This document shows, piece after piece, positions 1-11,923 of a stretch of 64,000 nucleotides of DNA. The translations under genes were made by a program, and so were the position numbers. The notes beneath the pieces were generated by a model that saw only the letters and a list, made by a program, of their open reading frames with translations, did no database searches and had not been told where the DNA came from. The stretch's first letter is position 1. Every line of letters starts with the position of its first letter. The DNA is from Rhizomys pruinosus. Its lineage: Eukaryota > Chordata > Mammalia > Rodentia > Spalacidae. Location: NCBI GenBank assembly GCA_009823505.1, contig VZQC01009559.1, forward strand, positions 169,712-233,711, given 5' to 3'.

Positions 1-467
1 TTTTGTGGCACCTAGAAGGTAAGCTTCATTAGGAATCATTAAAAGTAGTTGTTACTAGTAGGATCCAGAGGGGCCTGATGTCTGCAGCAATCTGAGGCAT
101 TTCTTCCTTTCAATGCCCAGGGAGTCAATCCTATCCTGCTGGCACTTTCTGGTACATCCTACTCACTGCAAAGCTGCATTTTCTTTTTCAGCCATTAAAT
201 TGGTGATACTCTGGCCTGTTGGAACATACAAATCCTTTCCGTAGTTTTTAAGATTTGGTTGCAAGGTTTTTTGACAAAAAGTTTTCAATATCTATCTATA
301 TCTCCCCTTTTTTATTTAAGGTTTTTATTTTTTGACCCATGAGTCTCAAAAAAGCAGTTGTTTTTATCATACCTATAGGGTGGAGTCAAGGCACAGATTC
401 ATAAGTTCACCCATGCTGTTTTGGGTTACTGTATGTGATTAAACTTGGGAAACAAAGTTTATTTTTT
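1..467. other. Anonymous sequence, no feature recognised
   Basis: I see no coding pattern, RNA gene or recognisable SINE in this stretch. It runs directly into the unnamed dispersed repeat that follows, so part of it may belong to the same old element. Confidence 0.4.
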
Positions 468-869
468 GGAGCTCTGACATCAACAAAGATTATTCTAACA
501 GGAGATGTTGGCCAGGGGAAATCCAGCCCACAAATGGTTAAAGGCTCTTGCCTCCAACTGGGATATCTGCAGGAAGAGAGGCAGATAAGGCCCTCTGTTG
601 AAGACCTGATATAAACATGGAAAGATGTTGGAGACCGAACTTGCAAGTATACAGATGGTCTCTGGAATGCCAAGAGAGTGTTACCAAAGACCACTAAACC
701 ACATAAAGCATATAGGTCTCCTTGAGTCAAGCAAGACTCCCACCATCAGCAACAGCTACACCTCACTGCCTGGAAAATACTGTGCAGCAGTGGCAGCATA
801 TGTCTGTATTTATCCCAAATCTAATTGGCTTTAGCTCTCTCCTTGGAGGATAACCCACGGCTGATGCCA

Positions 870-905
<36 letters not shown>
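468..905 (+). repeat. Unnamed dispersed repeat, copy 1, with poly-A tract
   Basis: About 400 bp here are clearly homologous, in reverse orientation, to positions 29732-30138. Shared blocks include GTTACCAAAG, CTCCTTGAG, GCAAGACTCC, CCCAAATCTAATTGGCT and GCTGATGCCAC. Copy 1 ends in an A run of about 37 (869-905), as a retroposed sequence would. Copy 2 continues past the same point without a poly-A tract, so the A run could also be a local expansion. Short open frames cross it on both strands but are not conserved between the copies. An LTR, a LINE 3' end or a retroposed transcript are all possible. Confidence 0.7.
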
Positions 906-909
<4 letters not shown>

Positions 910-954
910 GGTATAGCAGCTCATGCCTGCCATGGGGAGGGTTAAGGGCTGGGA

Positions 955-1307
955 GATCTTGAATTTGAGGCTGGGATATTAACTTTTCTGTTGCTGGGAT
1001 AAAATAACATGACTGAATAAAACACAACTTAGACAAGAAAAGGTTTTATTTTGGCTAACGGTTCCAGAAGAAGGATGGAGTCCATCATAGTGGGAAAGTG
1101 AAGGCAATAGCCGGGTGGGGCGGGGGGACGATGACGACGACGACGACATGGCAGGAGCAGGTCACATTTCCGCCCACAGACAGGAAGTAGAGAGATGGAA
1201 CAGAAAGTACGGGGACACGAAGAAACTTCCACTGGTAGACTTCCTCCACAAGTCTCTGCCTCGAGGTCCTAAAACCTTTCCAAACAATGTCACTAACTGG
1301 GGACCAG
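955..1307 (-). mobile_element. URR1-like rodent nonautonomous repeat
   Basis: The left end (TTTCTGTTGCTGGGATAAAA) and the block TTCCAGAAG..GGATGGAGTCCATCAT match a common rodent repeat that I recall as URR1 (hAT-Charlie group). It is the reverse complement of the elements at 19155-19525 and 52430-52762, which end in TGTCATAGCAATGAGAAAAG or close variants. A (GAC)n run lies inside it at about 1127-1147. The class name is from memory and could be wrong; membership of a shared family is visible in the sequence. Confidence 0.5.
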
Positions 1308-1308
1308 C

Positions 1309-1414
1309 ATTCTGGCTTCAGCAGCACGTATACTAAAATTGGAACGATACAGAGACGATTAGCATGGCCTCTGTGCAAGGGTGACATGAAAATCTGTGAA
1401 GCGTTCCATATTTT
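1309..1414 (+). pseudogene. U6 snRNA pseudogene
   Basis: The stretch follows U6 spliceosomal RNA almost end to end: GCTTCAGCAGCACGTATACT, AAAATTGGAACGATACAGAG, GATTAGCATGGCC, then GTGAAGCGTTCCATATTTT. It differs from the functional RNA at several sites, including the 5' stem-loop (CTTCGG has become CTTCAG), the ACAGAGA region (ACAGAGA followed by C) and the CGCAAATTCG block. It abuts the URR1-like element, and I see no snRNA-type proximal element or TATA box at the expected upstream spacing. A retroposed, non-functional copy is the likely reading; the 3' end runs into a short A-rich stretch. Confidence 0.9.
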
Positions 1415-1965
1415 AAAAAATTGAATTAAGCATAATTTTAAGACTTCTTATTTGTTACAAAATTCTCTCTTGTTACGTGGTGTCTTTATCTGAGTAACAT
1501 CTATCATATTTTCATTTAGCATATTCAAAGAAATTGTAATAAAATGAAGCACTCCCTCAATTCCTCCGTATAATTTAAAAACAAAAGTTCAAACACAGGC
1601 CATTGACCGGCTGTTGTAAACTGGCCTTGAGGACCCAGGGTGTGCCGTTCCTCAAATAGACTCTAATAGCTTCTGTAATCCTTTGCATCTGTCAGGCACG
1701 TTCTTTGGGGACTTCTGAGGCTGCCTGTGACAAATCTGATTGTTAAAGAATACTCAAATGTGTTTGTGAGGTTGGAAATGATGCATGTCTGATAGTAAAT
1801 CCTCTATAATGTGTTGCCAGTCTCTTACCAGAATTCACTACTAAATAATGTGGTATTTCAGGGGCTTGTGGTCTTCTGTGCCTATGAGTTTCCAAACCTG
1901 GGTCACTGAAGAACACCATTTACCATCTTGCAGATTCATTTTGTACAGTATAATTATTTCTTTCT
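1415..1965. other. Anonymous AT-rich sequence
   Basis: No gene, SINE or LINE motif was recognised between the U6 pseudogene and the next B2 element. Confidence 0.4.
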
Positions 1966-2164
1966 GGGGCTGGAGAGATGGCTAAGTGGTTAAGAGTACT
2001 GAACCCAGAGGACCCGGGTTCGATTCCCAGCACCACATGGTGGTTAACAATCATCCTAAGTCTAGCAGGGGAATACAGTGCCTTCTTTTGACTCTGCAAG
2101 CATTGCACAACACAGGTGCACTTACACGCATGCATGAAATACACTCATACACATAAAATAAAAC
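1966..2164 (+). mobile_element. B2 SINE
   Basis: It starts with GGGGCTGGAGAGATGGCTAA, an A-box-like tRNA head, and carries a B-box (GGGTTCGATTCC) near position 40 of the element. The tail reads ACTCATACACATAAAATAAAA. It is full length (about 200 bp) but diverged: the GACTGCTCTTGC segment between the boxes is shortened. The RNA polymerase III boxes are present, but activity cannot be judged. Confidence 0.92.
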
Positions 2165-2224
2165 CAATATTTTTTTCTATATTGCAATGAAATGAAATAC
2201 ATTAAATTTTTATTTCCAATTATT

Positions 2225-2379
2225 CTTTTTCTTTTGGTGTTTTTCAGACAGGATCTCAATGTAGCCCCAGCTGTCCTGGAACTCACTATGTAGACCAGGC
2301 TGGCCTTGAATTCACAGAGATCCACCTGCCTCCGCCTCCTGAGTGCTGGGATTATAGGTGTGTGCCATCATGCCCAGCT
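2225..2379 (-). mobile_element. B1 SINE
   Basis: Read on the minus strand, this is a 7SL-derived B1: GCTGGGCATGATGGCACAC at the 5' end, CCCAGCACTCAGGAGG, GGCCAGCCTGGTCTACATAG and a degraded tail. Length is normal (about 140 bp plus tail). It lies just after the plus-strand B2. Confidence 0.92.
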
Positions 2380-3494
2380 TTCCCATTATCCTTTATCAAA
2401 ACATCTTGAACTATAGTTTTAGCAGTTTGATGTCATTAATCATCCAAGGTTTTTCTGTTCTTTGGTCCACTATTCTTGGTTTCTAACACATGCTTAGGTG
2501 TCACATTCTTACAACAATATTCCTTGTTATAAGGAAGGGGCAGGAGTAGTATGTCTTCTTATGAGGCATTTATAGATGGAAGACTTCAAGCTCCTTGGAC
2601 AGAATAGGATTGAGTGCCTAGCACTGGCTTGTTCAGGCTATTGTAGAACAGAGGGCAGGTTGTTCTTCTGAAAGACTACAAGATCTTGGCTGCCAAAAGT
2701 TCAGAGCTCTTATAGTGGGAAGTGTTGGGAAAGATAATGGTATTTGTGGGTTAGTCGGTACATAATATGTGCTATTCAGTTGATGCAAGTGTATTAGGAG
2801 AGGGTCAAGGGAGCACAAAGCCGTAGGAAGATTCCCCCTCCCCCCAAAACATAGAAGTAATGTTCATCATGGGGGGATAACAGAGAGGCAGCAAATGGAA
2901 TTAAAGGCTATTAGGAGAAGCTTAGACATAAGGGCAAAAAAAAAAAAAAAATGAGTATATTAGGCTGTGGGAGTGGGAATCAGGAGAAGGAAGGAATCCA
3001 ATCTTTTTACAAGAAATGATCGCACCTCATGAGGAAATCAATAAAAAGATTAGGAAAAGATAATGAAAGAGTCCTCTAAAATCCTCACCTAGGAGCGGGC
3101 AGAAAAGCACTTCTACCTTCAGGCATGTGGTAGTTAAGAGGGAGAGAACGTTATGGAGAAAGAATTGACTCCAAGATTAAACCACAGCATCAGGCATTGA
3201 GGAACTGAAGTATCCATGCCAGATACTTATGGGATCCGGAGAGGAATTCACCACATATGAGGAAAAGAGCAACTATTTATGCTTTTCGCATTGAAGGAGG
3301 AATGAATTGACCCATATATAGTGATGGAACAAACTTTCAGCACCTAATTATGTACCCAGAAGAGGTGGCCTTATTGGGAGAAATTTGGGCTTTCCTAATA
3401 TGGTAAGATTTCAGAAAAAATGCAAAGGAATTTAGAGAAAGCAATATAAAACATACCAAAACAAAAATCCCAGCATTAAGGATGTCTTCCTTGG

Positions 3495-3526
<32 letters not shown>

Positions 3527-6178
3527 GCCTTTTGTGTTTGTTTAAAAATGAAAATACTTCTTAGTAGACAGCACTGAAATAACTACAAACCTAGGTGATA
3601 GGAGGGGCAGAAAGACCCTGAGTATGAGGTGAGCCAGAGGAGCCAGCATGGCCCATTTTCCCCTCCCCCTGAGCCCACTGCTATGTTACGTAAGGATGCC
3701 CCATCTACATTCATAAAATTCACCAAATGGTTTTAAGCTGTTACTTATATATGAGCAGAGTTCAAGAAGAATGTGTGTAATGAAAATACTTCTGGATGAA
3801 CACTGGTATTTTTAGAATAGAAAAGGAAATCCAACACACCCGTCACTGTAATCAAGTTTTCTGAAATGATACTAGAACCAGGGGGAAGCAGAGAGAATCC
3901 TGGGATACCGTCACAAGCGAAACTTCCTTAACTGGCAGCATACATTTGGTAAACTGCCTCTATACATCATTGGGAAAAAATCCACACTAAAAGAAATGTT
4001 TTGATTTTAGACATTTTTAGAAGGTTATTTTAATTTAATTAATGAGAAATCATAAGGTTAATTGCCTCCAGCTTTAATGTGAGGGTATTATGCATGCAGG
4101 CATATTTTATTTATATCTCAACTGTTTGATGTACACAATCAATTCAAAAAGGGATAATGATGAGGTGTTCTGTCCTGTGTGGAATAATAATTAGGGACTC
4201 CAGTACAGAATATTTTTTATTAATTGTGTAGCTCAGTAAACATGTTTGACATAGTACTGACAATTGCATTTGTCAAATCTTACTCAAAGCCTTTCTCTGC
4301 TCTTTCCTTTGGACTTTTCCAGCTTGTATTGAGTCTTTATTGAATGCATCCATCTTTTTTTCCTCGCTAGTTCCCCAAAGTCCTAACAGTTTGATTTAGA
4401 CATTTAGGTCCATTCCAGTTAGTGGAATTATAAAATTCAGGAGATTATACTGAAAACCTGGCTGCTGTTTTAAGCAAGATTTAACTCTCTGTGCTGATCA
4501 GGAAAATGAGAATCTGGCTTTTCTTGTTGCCTTTGGTGTTTTTTTTTTCCCCCCATAGAGTGTATAGACTACATCAGTTTGTAACAGAACAAATTATGCT
4601 ATTGAAATTTCTGTGAACTCTGAGTATCATACAATTTGTTGTCAGTTTCATAGGTGATCTCTGGCTCCCTAAATGATCCTCTTTTCACTACTTTCCTCCT
4701 GTGAAACATAAACATGAATTTCTTTTTGTTCAAAATATAGACTATTTTTCCAGAATTGCTCAATACATTTTACTACAGAACTATTTCTTAGAACTTTGGG
4801 CATTAGCCCATTCAATAGGACATTTTGTTCATTCTTAGGAATTGACTTTAATCAAGTGAATAATACTGCCAAAACCTTAGTACATAAATTATTGAAAAGA
4901 TTCTATTTATCCATTCTCTGTGGCAGATAAGCATACCTAGAAATTTCCAGATATTTTTTTCTCCCTGAAGTTCTATATAGCTAAGAGTAAATCTCAGAGT
5001 CTTGAGACACTTTGCTCAAGGACTGTGCTTTGACTCCTGGTTTGACACTTTGCTTTTTCTGACAATAATTTCACATATTTCTATCAACCCTTAAATACAC
5101 CACCTCATTTGTTTTTCTGGGTCTAATTTTTCTCTATTTCTCCTCTCCAAGCTTTCCACATGGCGGTGGGGGGGGGGTCTCAGCAGGCAGAGTATATCCT
5201 GGTTAAACCAAGTGTTTCTAATTGCCACATGATGAAGAGCTTCTGCTGGGGCACCAATGCCCAGGAATGATACTTTCACCGCAGGTGTGCCATACCTGTA
5301 GGACTTATAGGGACCATGTTCTACAGATCAAATGTGAACTTCACAACCTTTCAACCTATGTCCAACTTAAGTGGAGCTGAGGTCAGTGTGGATGCAGTGT
5401 TATAGTCTAGTGTTGTCACTACTCATTTGGTGGCCTGAATTACATCAGCATGTGGTCCTTGTGTGTCGTTAAGTGGCCAGCTGTCCATGCCACAAAAGCC
5501 ACTGGCGCATTCAGTGTTAATTGGCATGTTGGTTGTATGAGCCATTGAGAAGCCAGCTCTGAATAGACTTCACCATATTATTCCTTGGTCCTCAGAGCTC
5601 TGCATCAAGATTGACAGACATTTTTCTCTTTGTTCTCATCCATTGTCTTATTTCTTACATAAAAGCCTAAACAAATACAGTATCAGTATAACCTATCAAA
5701 CTAATCTGGAGAAACATAAAGACACAAATTTCTGCTAATTATTAACTGAACTGAGAGACTCAACTCGGGTCTTCTTCTAAGAAACTTCATGGAATTGTAA
5801 AAGACCAGTTGTCAGTTTTCATTGCTCTGGAGGTGATGATTCTTTACACAGCTTTCAGTATCATGGTTTTAGAAATAAAGAGGTTTTTATATAAGGTTTT
5901 CATTATTAGATAAGTCTAATATATAAGTAGTGTCCACAGCAGAAACAAGAGGAGGATTCTCATTCCATGTTGCTTCGCCCCAAGTTGCTGACATTTTGAC
6001 CTACATGACTGGTGGTTTCATATAACTCAATATTATATTTAGGCTTGTCATAGCTTTTAGGTTTCTCAGGATGCATCTATGTCCTTTAGCAAAATATTCT
6101 ACAGAATAAATTCTTGGCCACAGTGCAAGTTGTTCAAGTAAGCTTATTCAGACTGTTGGGGCTCCATTATGATGACTG
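2380..6178. other. Anonymous sequence with no supported gene
   Basis: Apart from a CA microsatellite and short homopolymers (A run near 2937, G run near 5166), I recognise nothing firmly. The open frames are short and lack codon structure or family motifs. The stretch 5100-5560 has a somewhat transcript-like composition, but I could not identify a source gene. Confidence 0.4.
3496..3524. repeat. (CA)n microsatellite
   Basis: About 14 pure CA units. The minus-strand frame MCVCVCVCVCVC that crosses it is a repeat artefact. Confidence 0.95.

Positions 6179-6205
<27 letters not shown>
6179..6205. repeat. Poly-T tract
   Basis: A pure run of about 27 T. It may be the tail of a minus-strand retroposon, but I recognise no element body to its right. 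Confidence 0.9.
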
Positions 6206-6209
<4 letters not shown>

Positions 6210-6338
6210 CTAACTACTACGGCTCTCGACGTGACATGCTTGTTAAGTTAAAGTTATTTGCAAAGAATAGAGTTTTATTTGTATGAATTTCAATTATGAT
6301 GATAGATGCTAACAGAAATACTGACATTTAACAGAACT

Positions 6339-6504
6339 GTTTTTTTTTTTTGGTCCCTTTTGAGACAAGGGTCTCCCTGTAGTCCCAGCTGTCCTGGAAC
6401 TCACTCTGTGACAGACCAGGGGCCTTGAACTCACAAAGATCGCACCTGCCATCTGCCTCCCAAAGTGCTGGATAGTAAAGGTGTGTGCCACCACAGCCCG
6501 GCTT
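6339..6504 (-). mobile_element. B1 SINE flanked by 8-bp repeats
   Basis: A minus-strand B1 with its T-rich tail on the left (GAGACAAGGGTCTCCCTGTA) and its head on the right (GGCTGTGGTGGCACACACC on the minus strand). ACAGAACT occurs at 6331-6338 and 6505-6512, a plausible target-site duplication. Several small insertions disturb the consensus. Confidence 0.92.
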
Positions 6505-6687
6505 ACAGAACTTTTTAAAAGCAAGGCATCACACTTACTTTTCTTTCTTTTATCTTTTTCTATTCTCATCACAAAGGCAGCCAGACAAAACATACCAAAG
6601 AAATTTTAAAAAGTTCCAGATACAGAGAAAACTTTTCTTTAATGGGATATAAATTAGGTTAATATATTTATATAAAAATAACTCACA

Positions 6688-6868
6688 GCCAGGAGTGGTG
6701 GTGCACCTTTAATCCTAGCACGTGGGAGGCAAAGAGGCAGGCATCTTCTTTGCGGTTAGTTCCATTCAAGGCCAGCCGGGTCTACAGAGTGAGTTCCAGA
6801 CAGCTATGGCTACAGGGAAACCCTGTCTCGAAAAGAACCCCCCCCCAAAAAAAAAAAACCAAAAAAAC
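6688..6868 (+). mobile_element. B1 SINE
   Basis: A plus-strand B1 starting GCCAGGAGTGGTGGTGCACC and continuing through AGGCCAGCCGGGTCTACAGAG to CCCTGTCTCGAAAAGAA, followed by a mixed C/A tail. CTCACAG flanks both sides, compatible with a short target-site duplication. The overlapping open frames are read-through of the SINE. Confidence 0.92.
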
Positions 6869-7650
6869 CTCACAGGTGACATGCAGTTGTATCTTTGCTC
6901 ATGAAGCCTCCCAGGGCACTCCATTCCTCCAGTAACTTTTCTTCCTTGAGATCTAAGTGCCATATAATTCTTCATGCTTCAAGGTAAAGTTTTCATTATT
7001 AACTGTTTTGAATTTTTTGTTTTATGTCCGTCTTGTGTCCCCATAATCAGAGGTATTTTATTTCAGTTATTTTGATTTCTCCAAGACTTGACATTGTACC
7101 AGGTAAGAAGGTGGCATATACAAACTAAACATTCCGTAAGCACTAAATGATCAACACTGAAAGCTAGAACAAGCTTGGTGAACAGGTACAATTTATTTGG
7201 TCCACAAACAATTAAATAATTGAAAATAAGCCATTTTCATATTAATTGTCTTCAAGATTTTTATTTCTGTGTAAAAAGATTAGATGTTTGTACAAACCAA
7301 ATCATTATAAGAAGAGTTAGATTGTCCAACTGTATGCATTCCATTAATTCTGAGTTTAATCCTTCTGAATCAGAACTGTTAACAAATTATGCATGCTTAT
7401 TCAGCCACATGCCTCAGTTCATGCTTATAGTCTGCTGTGGAACATTTGTCACACAGATATTTCAATGGATTTAGGGGTATACACAGGTAAGACAAAATAC
7501 GTTGTCAAGAAGAGAAAAAAATGAATCAGGCTGGTAACGTACATTGCCTTCCTACCAAACTTACAGGAAATATAAAGTCTTAGTCATTAGTCCAAGTGTG
7601 ATATTTCAACATCTTTGACAACTAAGCACTTTATCATAAAAGAAGTTCTA
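6869..7650. other. Anonymous sequence
   Basis: No recognisable element or gene. An 84-residue open frame at 7220-7474 has no motif I can name and sits in AT-rich sequence. Confidence 0.4.
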
Positions 7651-7804
7651 GCTGGGTGTGGTGGCCCACACCTTTAGCACTTGGGAGGCAGATGCAGGCA
7701 GATCTCAGTGAGTTCAAAGCCAACCTGGTCTACAGAGAGAGCTCCAGGCCAGCTGGGACTAAAGGGAGACCCTGTCTTAAAAAGACCAAAAAAAAAAAAA
7801 AAAA
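7651..7804 (+). mobile_element. B1 SINE, variant tail type
   Basis: A plus-strand B1 (GCTGGGTGTGGTGGCCCACA). Its 3' half reads GAGCTCCAGGCCAGCTGGGA then CTAAAGGGAGACCCTGTCTT, followed by poly-A. The same diagnostic 3' half recurs at 34121-34271 and 60493-60643, suggesting a B1 subfamily distinct from the CAGGACAGCTGGGGCTACAG type at 55010. GTTCTA borders both ends. Confidence 0.93.
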
Positions 7805-8039
7805 GGTTCTATTTAGTATCTATTAAATACTCATAGAAAGTAAAGATACAGAAAGGTTATTCTTTTAATATGAGCAGAATAAACCACAGCTGTCATGAGT
7901 TAAATAATTCTATTAAAATAAAACTCCAAATTGCTTTATTTGAATGACAAAATTAGGGAATGTCCCAGCGAAGCAGATTAGTACTCTGGAAGCAGGCAAA
8001 GGAGACGGCAGACTATGGAGTCTTGGCTTTATATTAGGT

Positions 8040-8505
8040 CTTTCCTCAAAATGCCCAAGCACGACCATAAGGAAACAGTTTTCCAGGCTCCTGGGACCTT
8101 GCTCAGATGAACGTACAGCAATGGTGACAGCAGGTACAAGACTTATGCAAACTCAATTGACAAAAGCCAGCATAGGACTGGGGAAATGGGCAGGAGGCCC
8201 CAACCTTAGCTGAGGAACTATTGCCAGCTGATCACTGCTGGGTGAGGGAGAGTTGATCATCAGATGATCACTGCTTTAAAGGGAGTGTCACTAGACAGAC
8301 TGAACAAGCTCCGGTGGATGAACTCACACTCAGGGACTTCTGGGTACACAACCTTGGTGCAGTAGGATTAACATATATGACAAAACACATGAAGTCCTGT
8401 GGGCAGGCTGTGGGGCTGCAGATAAGGAAGAGGGATAAATATTAAGATGTACTGTATCAAACCAACAAAAATTCAATAAAAATATATTAAACAAAGAACA
8501 ATAAA
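8040..8505 (+). mobile_element. L1 (Lx-like) 3' UTR fragment
   Basis: Blocks such as GGAAACAGTTTTCCAGG, CCAACCTTAGCTGAGGAACT, ATTGCCAGCTGATCACTGCTG and GGGAGAGTTGATC follow the characteristic non-coding tail of rodent Lx-type LINE-1. The right end carries CAATAAAAATATATTA, consistent with a polyadenylated end. There is no ORF2 upstream, so it is a 5'-truncated copy. An 89-residue open frame inside it has no coding meaning. Confidence 0.7.
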
Positions 8506-8894
8506 TGGAAAAAATGCCCAAGACTTCAGGAAGCTGACAATTGTCTTCTTATAGAAGTTGGAAGGTTGAGAGTACTAAGAAGTTCCTCTCTAGGGAAAAG
8601 ACCCACTAGGGCATAGAATTACAACCCAGGAACAGAAGAGGGAGCTTTCGGGAGAGAATTGTTTTAGCAGACCACAGTATAGATTGCAGGAGAAAACAGA
8701 AGTTCCCAGGAAGGAAATCTGTGTAAAGTTAGCACATAATATTAAAGATTAATGGGAAAGAACTCATGTATGGTACTATAAACATAGACATCCCTAGACA
8801 AATGTAATTTCTTACTGTATGCTAAATATATATCCTTATATATTTACAGGCAAGTATACTTCTCACCACTCATCAAAGAAGATTATTTTTCCAA

Positions 8895-9110
8895 CAGGTG
8901 AAGACTATTACAGAGTTCTACAATTGGTCAAACACAGAGAATAAGTGTCTGCAACATGCCCAGCCCTAAGTGACAAATCTACAGTGAAACCTTGACACCT
9001 GAGCCTCACAGAACATAGCAAAACAGGGAGCAGAGAATATTAATGCATCCCTAAATTCTCACAAGCAAAGCTTCCTCATGCACAGATGGTGATTATCATA
9101 GAAAGACACA
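8895..9110 (+). mobile_element. L1 (Lx-like) 3' UTR fragment, sense
   Basis: The blocks ACAATTGGTCAAACACAGAG, AATAAGTGTCTGCAACATGC and CCCAGCCCTAAGTGACA match the same L1 tail in sense orientation. The segment CAGAACATAGCAAAACAGGG also occurs near 45140, so at least two copies are in the window. Confidence 0.6.
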
Positions 9111-9224
9111 CTGGCCAAAATGTACAGAATAAGAAACGGTAGCATGCTCTTCCCTGGCTATGACTCCTATATTAAAGACATACAGTCAATTGTAAGTCAC
9201 GGCTTTGCTACACTCATGTACCAG

Positions 9225-9415
9225 CCCTGGCTCTTATAATCTTTCTGCTCCCTCTTCTGAAATGATCCTGAGCCATGGGTAGGTGAGGTTTAATATAGGG
9301 GCCCATACAGGGATATGTACTCTGGAGGCTACCATTCTTTGAAGCTTGACTAGTTGTGGCATTCTGTTTGCAGAGGAGTATGCCTTATCTATGATTCCTA
9401 GATGTGCTGACTAGA
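9225..9415 (-). mobile_element. L1 (Lx-like) 3' UTR fragment, antisense
   Basis: CTCTTATAATCTTTCTGCTC, AAATGATCCTGAGCC and GACTAGTTGTGGCATTCTG are the antisense of roughly the same L1 tail interval as 8895-9110. The two lie head to head, either as an inverted insertion or as two independent insertions. Confidence 0.55.
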
Positions 9416-10561
9416 CTTCAGTGGATCTGTTTGCACAGAAGGATGTCTGGGTTTGGGAGCTTGACTGGATAGGGCTTAGCTTGGATGTTGTAATGGATGG
9501 GTTCCGTTGGGGGGTTGGGGCATGGAGAGGACTGGGTTTGATTGGGAGCCATTGTATGAGTTGTATAAATGCTCAATAAAATATTAATAAATATGAAAAC
9601 ATTAATGGGAAGGAAATCAGAATTCAAGTGAGAACTCTAATAAGCATAAAAATGACATATGAAACATTTGTAACTTGCTTATATAATGAATAATATTTAT
9701 GGCTATAATTAAGTATAGCTTCCTCAAATTATTAATTTTTAGGATAAACATTTTGGAGTAAATGTAGGATATTTACAATGAAGATCACCTTGGCAATGTA
9801 TAATATAGATGAAAGTCTGGAGGACAAATGTGGATGGTGAGTTGAAGGAAAATCTAGGTCAAGAATGTTCCCAAGCCACAGAGTCTGGGGGGGGTGTCAT
9901 GAGATATGAAGTCACCGGGAGAATAAGGATGAGGAAGGAAACCTTACAATGGTAATTTACCATCATCAACGTGACAAGTGGACAACTAAATGAACTAAAA
10001 TGAGCAGTGACTTAAATTATTTCCAGCGGAAGACGTGAGGAGGTAGAGAAATACAAATGAGGTAAATCTTCATCCATCATAGCAGGAAGAAATGGTTAAT
10101 GTATAAAATAGCTGAATGTATAAATAATCATTATAAACATACTGTTAGTCAGCACAGACCTAGTTTCAGGTAGAAATCCTAAGAACAGCTTCCTTTCTGT
10201 GGATCTCTATAGACAGGGGGTGTGGAATTTTTCCATTATAAGTTATTTTAGATGAGGTAATTTAAAAATTATGTTTATGTATACTTTTAATAAGCATTTG
10301 TCAAAAACTATTGAGAAAATTGAAAACTCCCATTCACCAACAATATTGCTGTTACACACTCTGCATGGTGACTTAATCCAGACTGGCCAAGGTCAGTGAG
10401 TTCAGTGACATTTCTTTCCTGGAAAATCTTTCTCTAGATTTAGACTTGCAAAAATCTAAATCTACTTCCTTTCCATCCTACTCTGAAAGGTCTCTTGTTT
10501 CAGAAAGGAGAAAAATGTACTAGTTTAATAAAAAATAATGCCATAGGCTTATCACTGAAAT

Positions 10562-10610
<49 letters not shown>

Positions 10611-11524
10611 ACACACCAATGAAATATTCCTACTGGTCTTGCTCTCCACCAATTCAGAGCTAAATTCCTTTTTATTCTTTGAATACTTTTAGAGCTTTTC
10701 TGTGCTCACAGGAGCTAGTAAGCACACACACACCAATACACATTTATTAAGACCTTTCACATCTCAAAATTTTGATAAGTTGGAACTTACAATATAGTAT
10801 TTTAAAAAAGAATAACAGTATATTCCCAGGAAATCAGAAAACCATTTGTTTTGTCAATTGTCATTTTAATTCAGCAAGGATTTGTTTAAAGTCATGTATG
10901 TATTCAAAAACGCCAACAGTAGAGATAACGGAACACTCGCTGTGTGTTCCTTATGTGCAGTGTGCAATGATGACAAAGTTTACCATTCAAAATTGTGTCC
11001 ATTGCTCAGCAACACTACCTGACAAAAGGCCATTTCCACAGCAACGCCCTCCATCAGAAGCTGCCTTTTGCTGAGCTCCCTGATGCTTCAGAGGTATATT
11101 ACCATTTGAGAAGAGCTGCTGTGTTGGTTGTGAATTTTATTGTTTTTTAATGAATTTACCTTTCTCAGTCTATGTTATCAACTTCAAGCTTTTCCCATAT
11201 ACGAGCATTGTTTTAAATCTTTTGGGCTTGCTTGTTTTCTTAGGTTGATACTAGGAGACATTTTTACTTAAAAGATGGGGAAAATGATGGCAATAGCATG
11301 AAAACTTGCAAAGACAGGAGCAAAGACCTGGAAAATGCTCAAGACACGAAAGCATCTCACTTAGCCATCCCCAAGCAGTGGGCAACACTTGTTGCAGCAT
11401 GCATACAAGTTTGTTCTAGCAATGCATGGATTTCTATAGAGAATTTGAGTAAACACTCACAAGATTCAAGGATGAGGTTTAAGAAAGATCATAGAGCTAA
11501 AGGTTGGAAAGGACTAGGGTAAAA
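9416..11524. other. Anonymous sequence with no supported gene
   Basis: Mostly AT-rich DNA. It contains the CA array listed separately and a G-rich patch near 9885. Open frames at 10772-11074 and 11298-11522 have no recognisable motif; the second leads straight into L1 tail sequence and may be part of that element. Confidence 0.4.
10564..10616. repeat. (CA)n microsatellite
   Basis: A long CA array interrupted once by a T. A shorter CA patch lies near 10720. Confidence 0.95.
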
Positions 11525-11923
11525 ACAGCCTTCTGGACATGACAGGAGGACCGTTGCACATATGAACTCACAGCAGCTGTGGTCGCCTGACTAAATCCTG
11601 CATGAGAGCCAGAAAGTCAACATTCTAACATGCAGGTGGGAGAGGCTCATGAGACCCCAACCTCTTAGCTGAGGAGCTATTGACTGATGATGGCTGCTAG
11701 GGGAGTGTGGCCCCAGGTATTTTGGCCATGCTGTAGAGGTTGGCTCCAACACCCGTGAATATGTGTGCAGAATAGTGCAGACTCAGTGTGTTATTATTTT
11801 TTAAAGGAAATGAATATGGGAAGGGGTGAGGAATAGGGAGTGGATCTGGAAGGAATTACACAGAGAAATGAAGGATAAAAATGTTCAAAAATATTTTCTC
11901 AGAATTAATTAAAATGTATTTAA
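11525..11923 (+). mobile_element. L1 (Lx-like) 3' UTR end
   Basis: CACATATGAACTCACAGCAG, CTTAGCTGAGGAGCTATTGA and GGGAGTGTGGCCCCAGGTAT are landmark blocks of the Lx L1 tail. The same blocks appear antisense at 30900-31000. The B2 element follows immediately, so it probably landed in or next to the L1's A-rich end. Confidence 0.7.

Noticed and set aside
1321..1414. Functional U6 snRNA gene
   Set aside because: Substitutions in conserved positions and no recognisable snRNA promoter elements upstream; best read as a pseudogene.
5100..5560. Possible processed pseudogene
   Set aside because: Composition looked transcript-like, but no frame or protein motif could be matched and no poly-A or target duplication was found.
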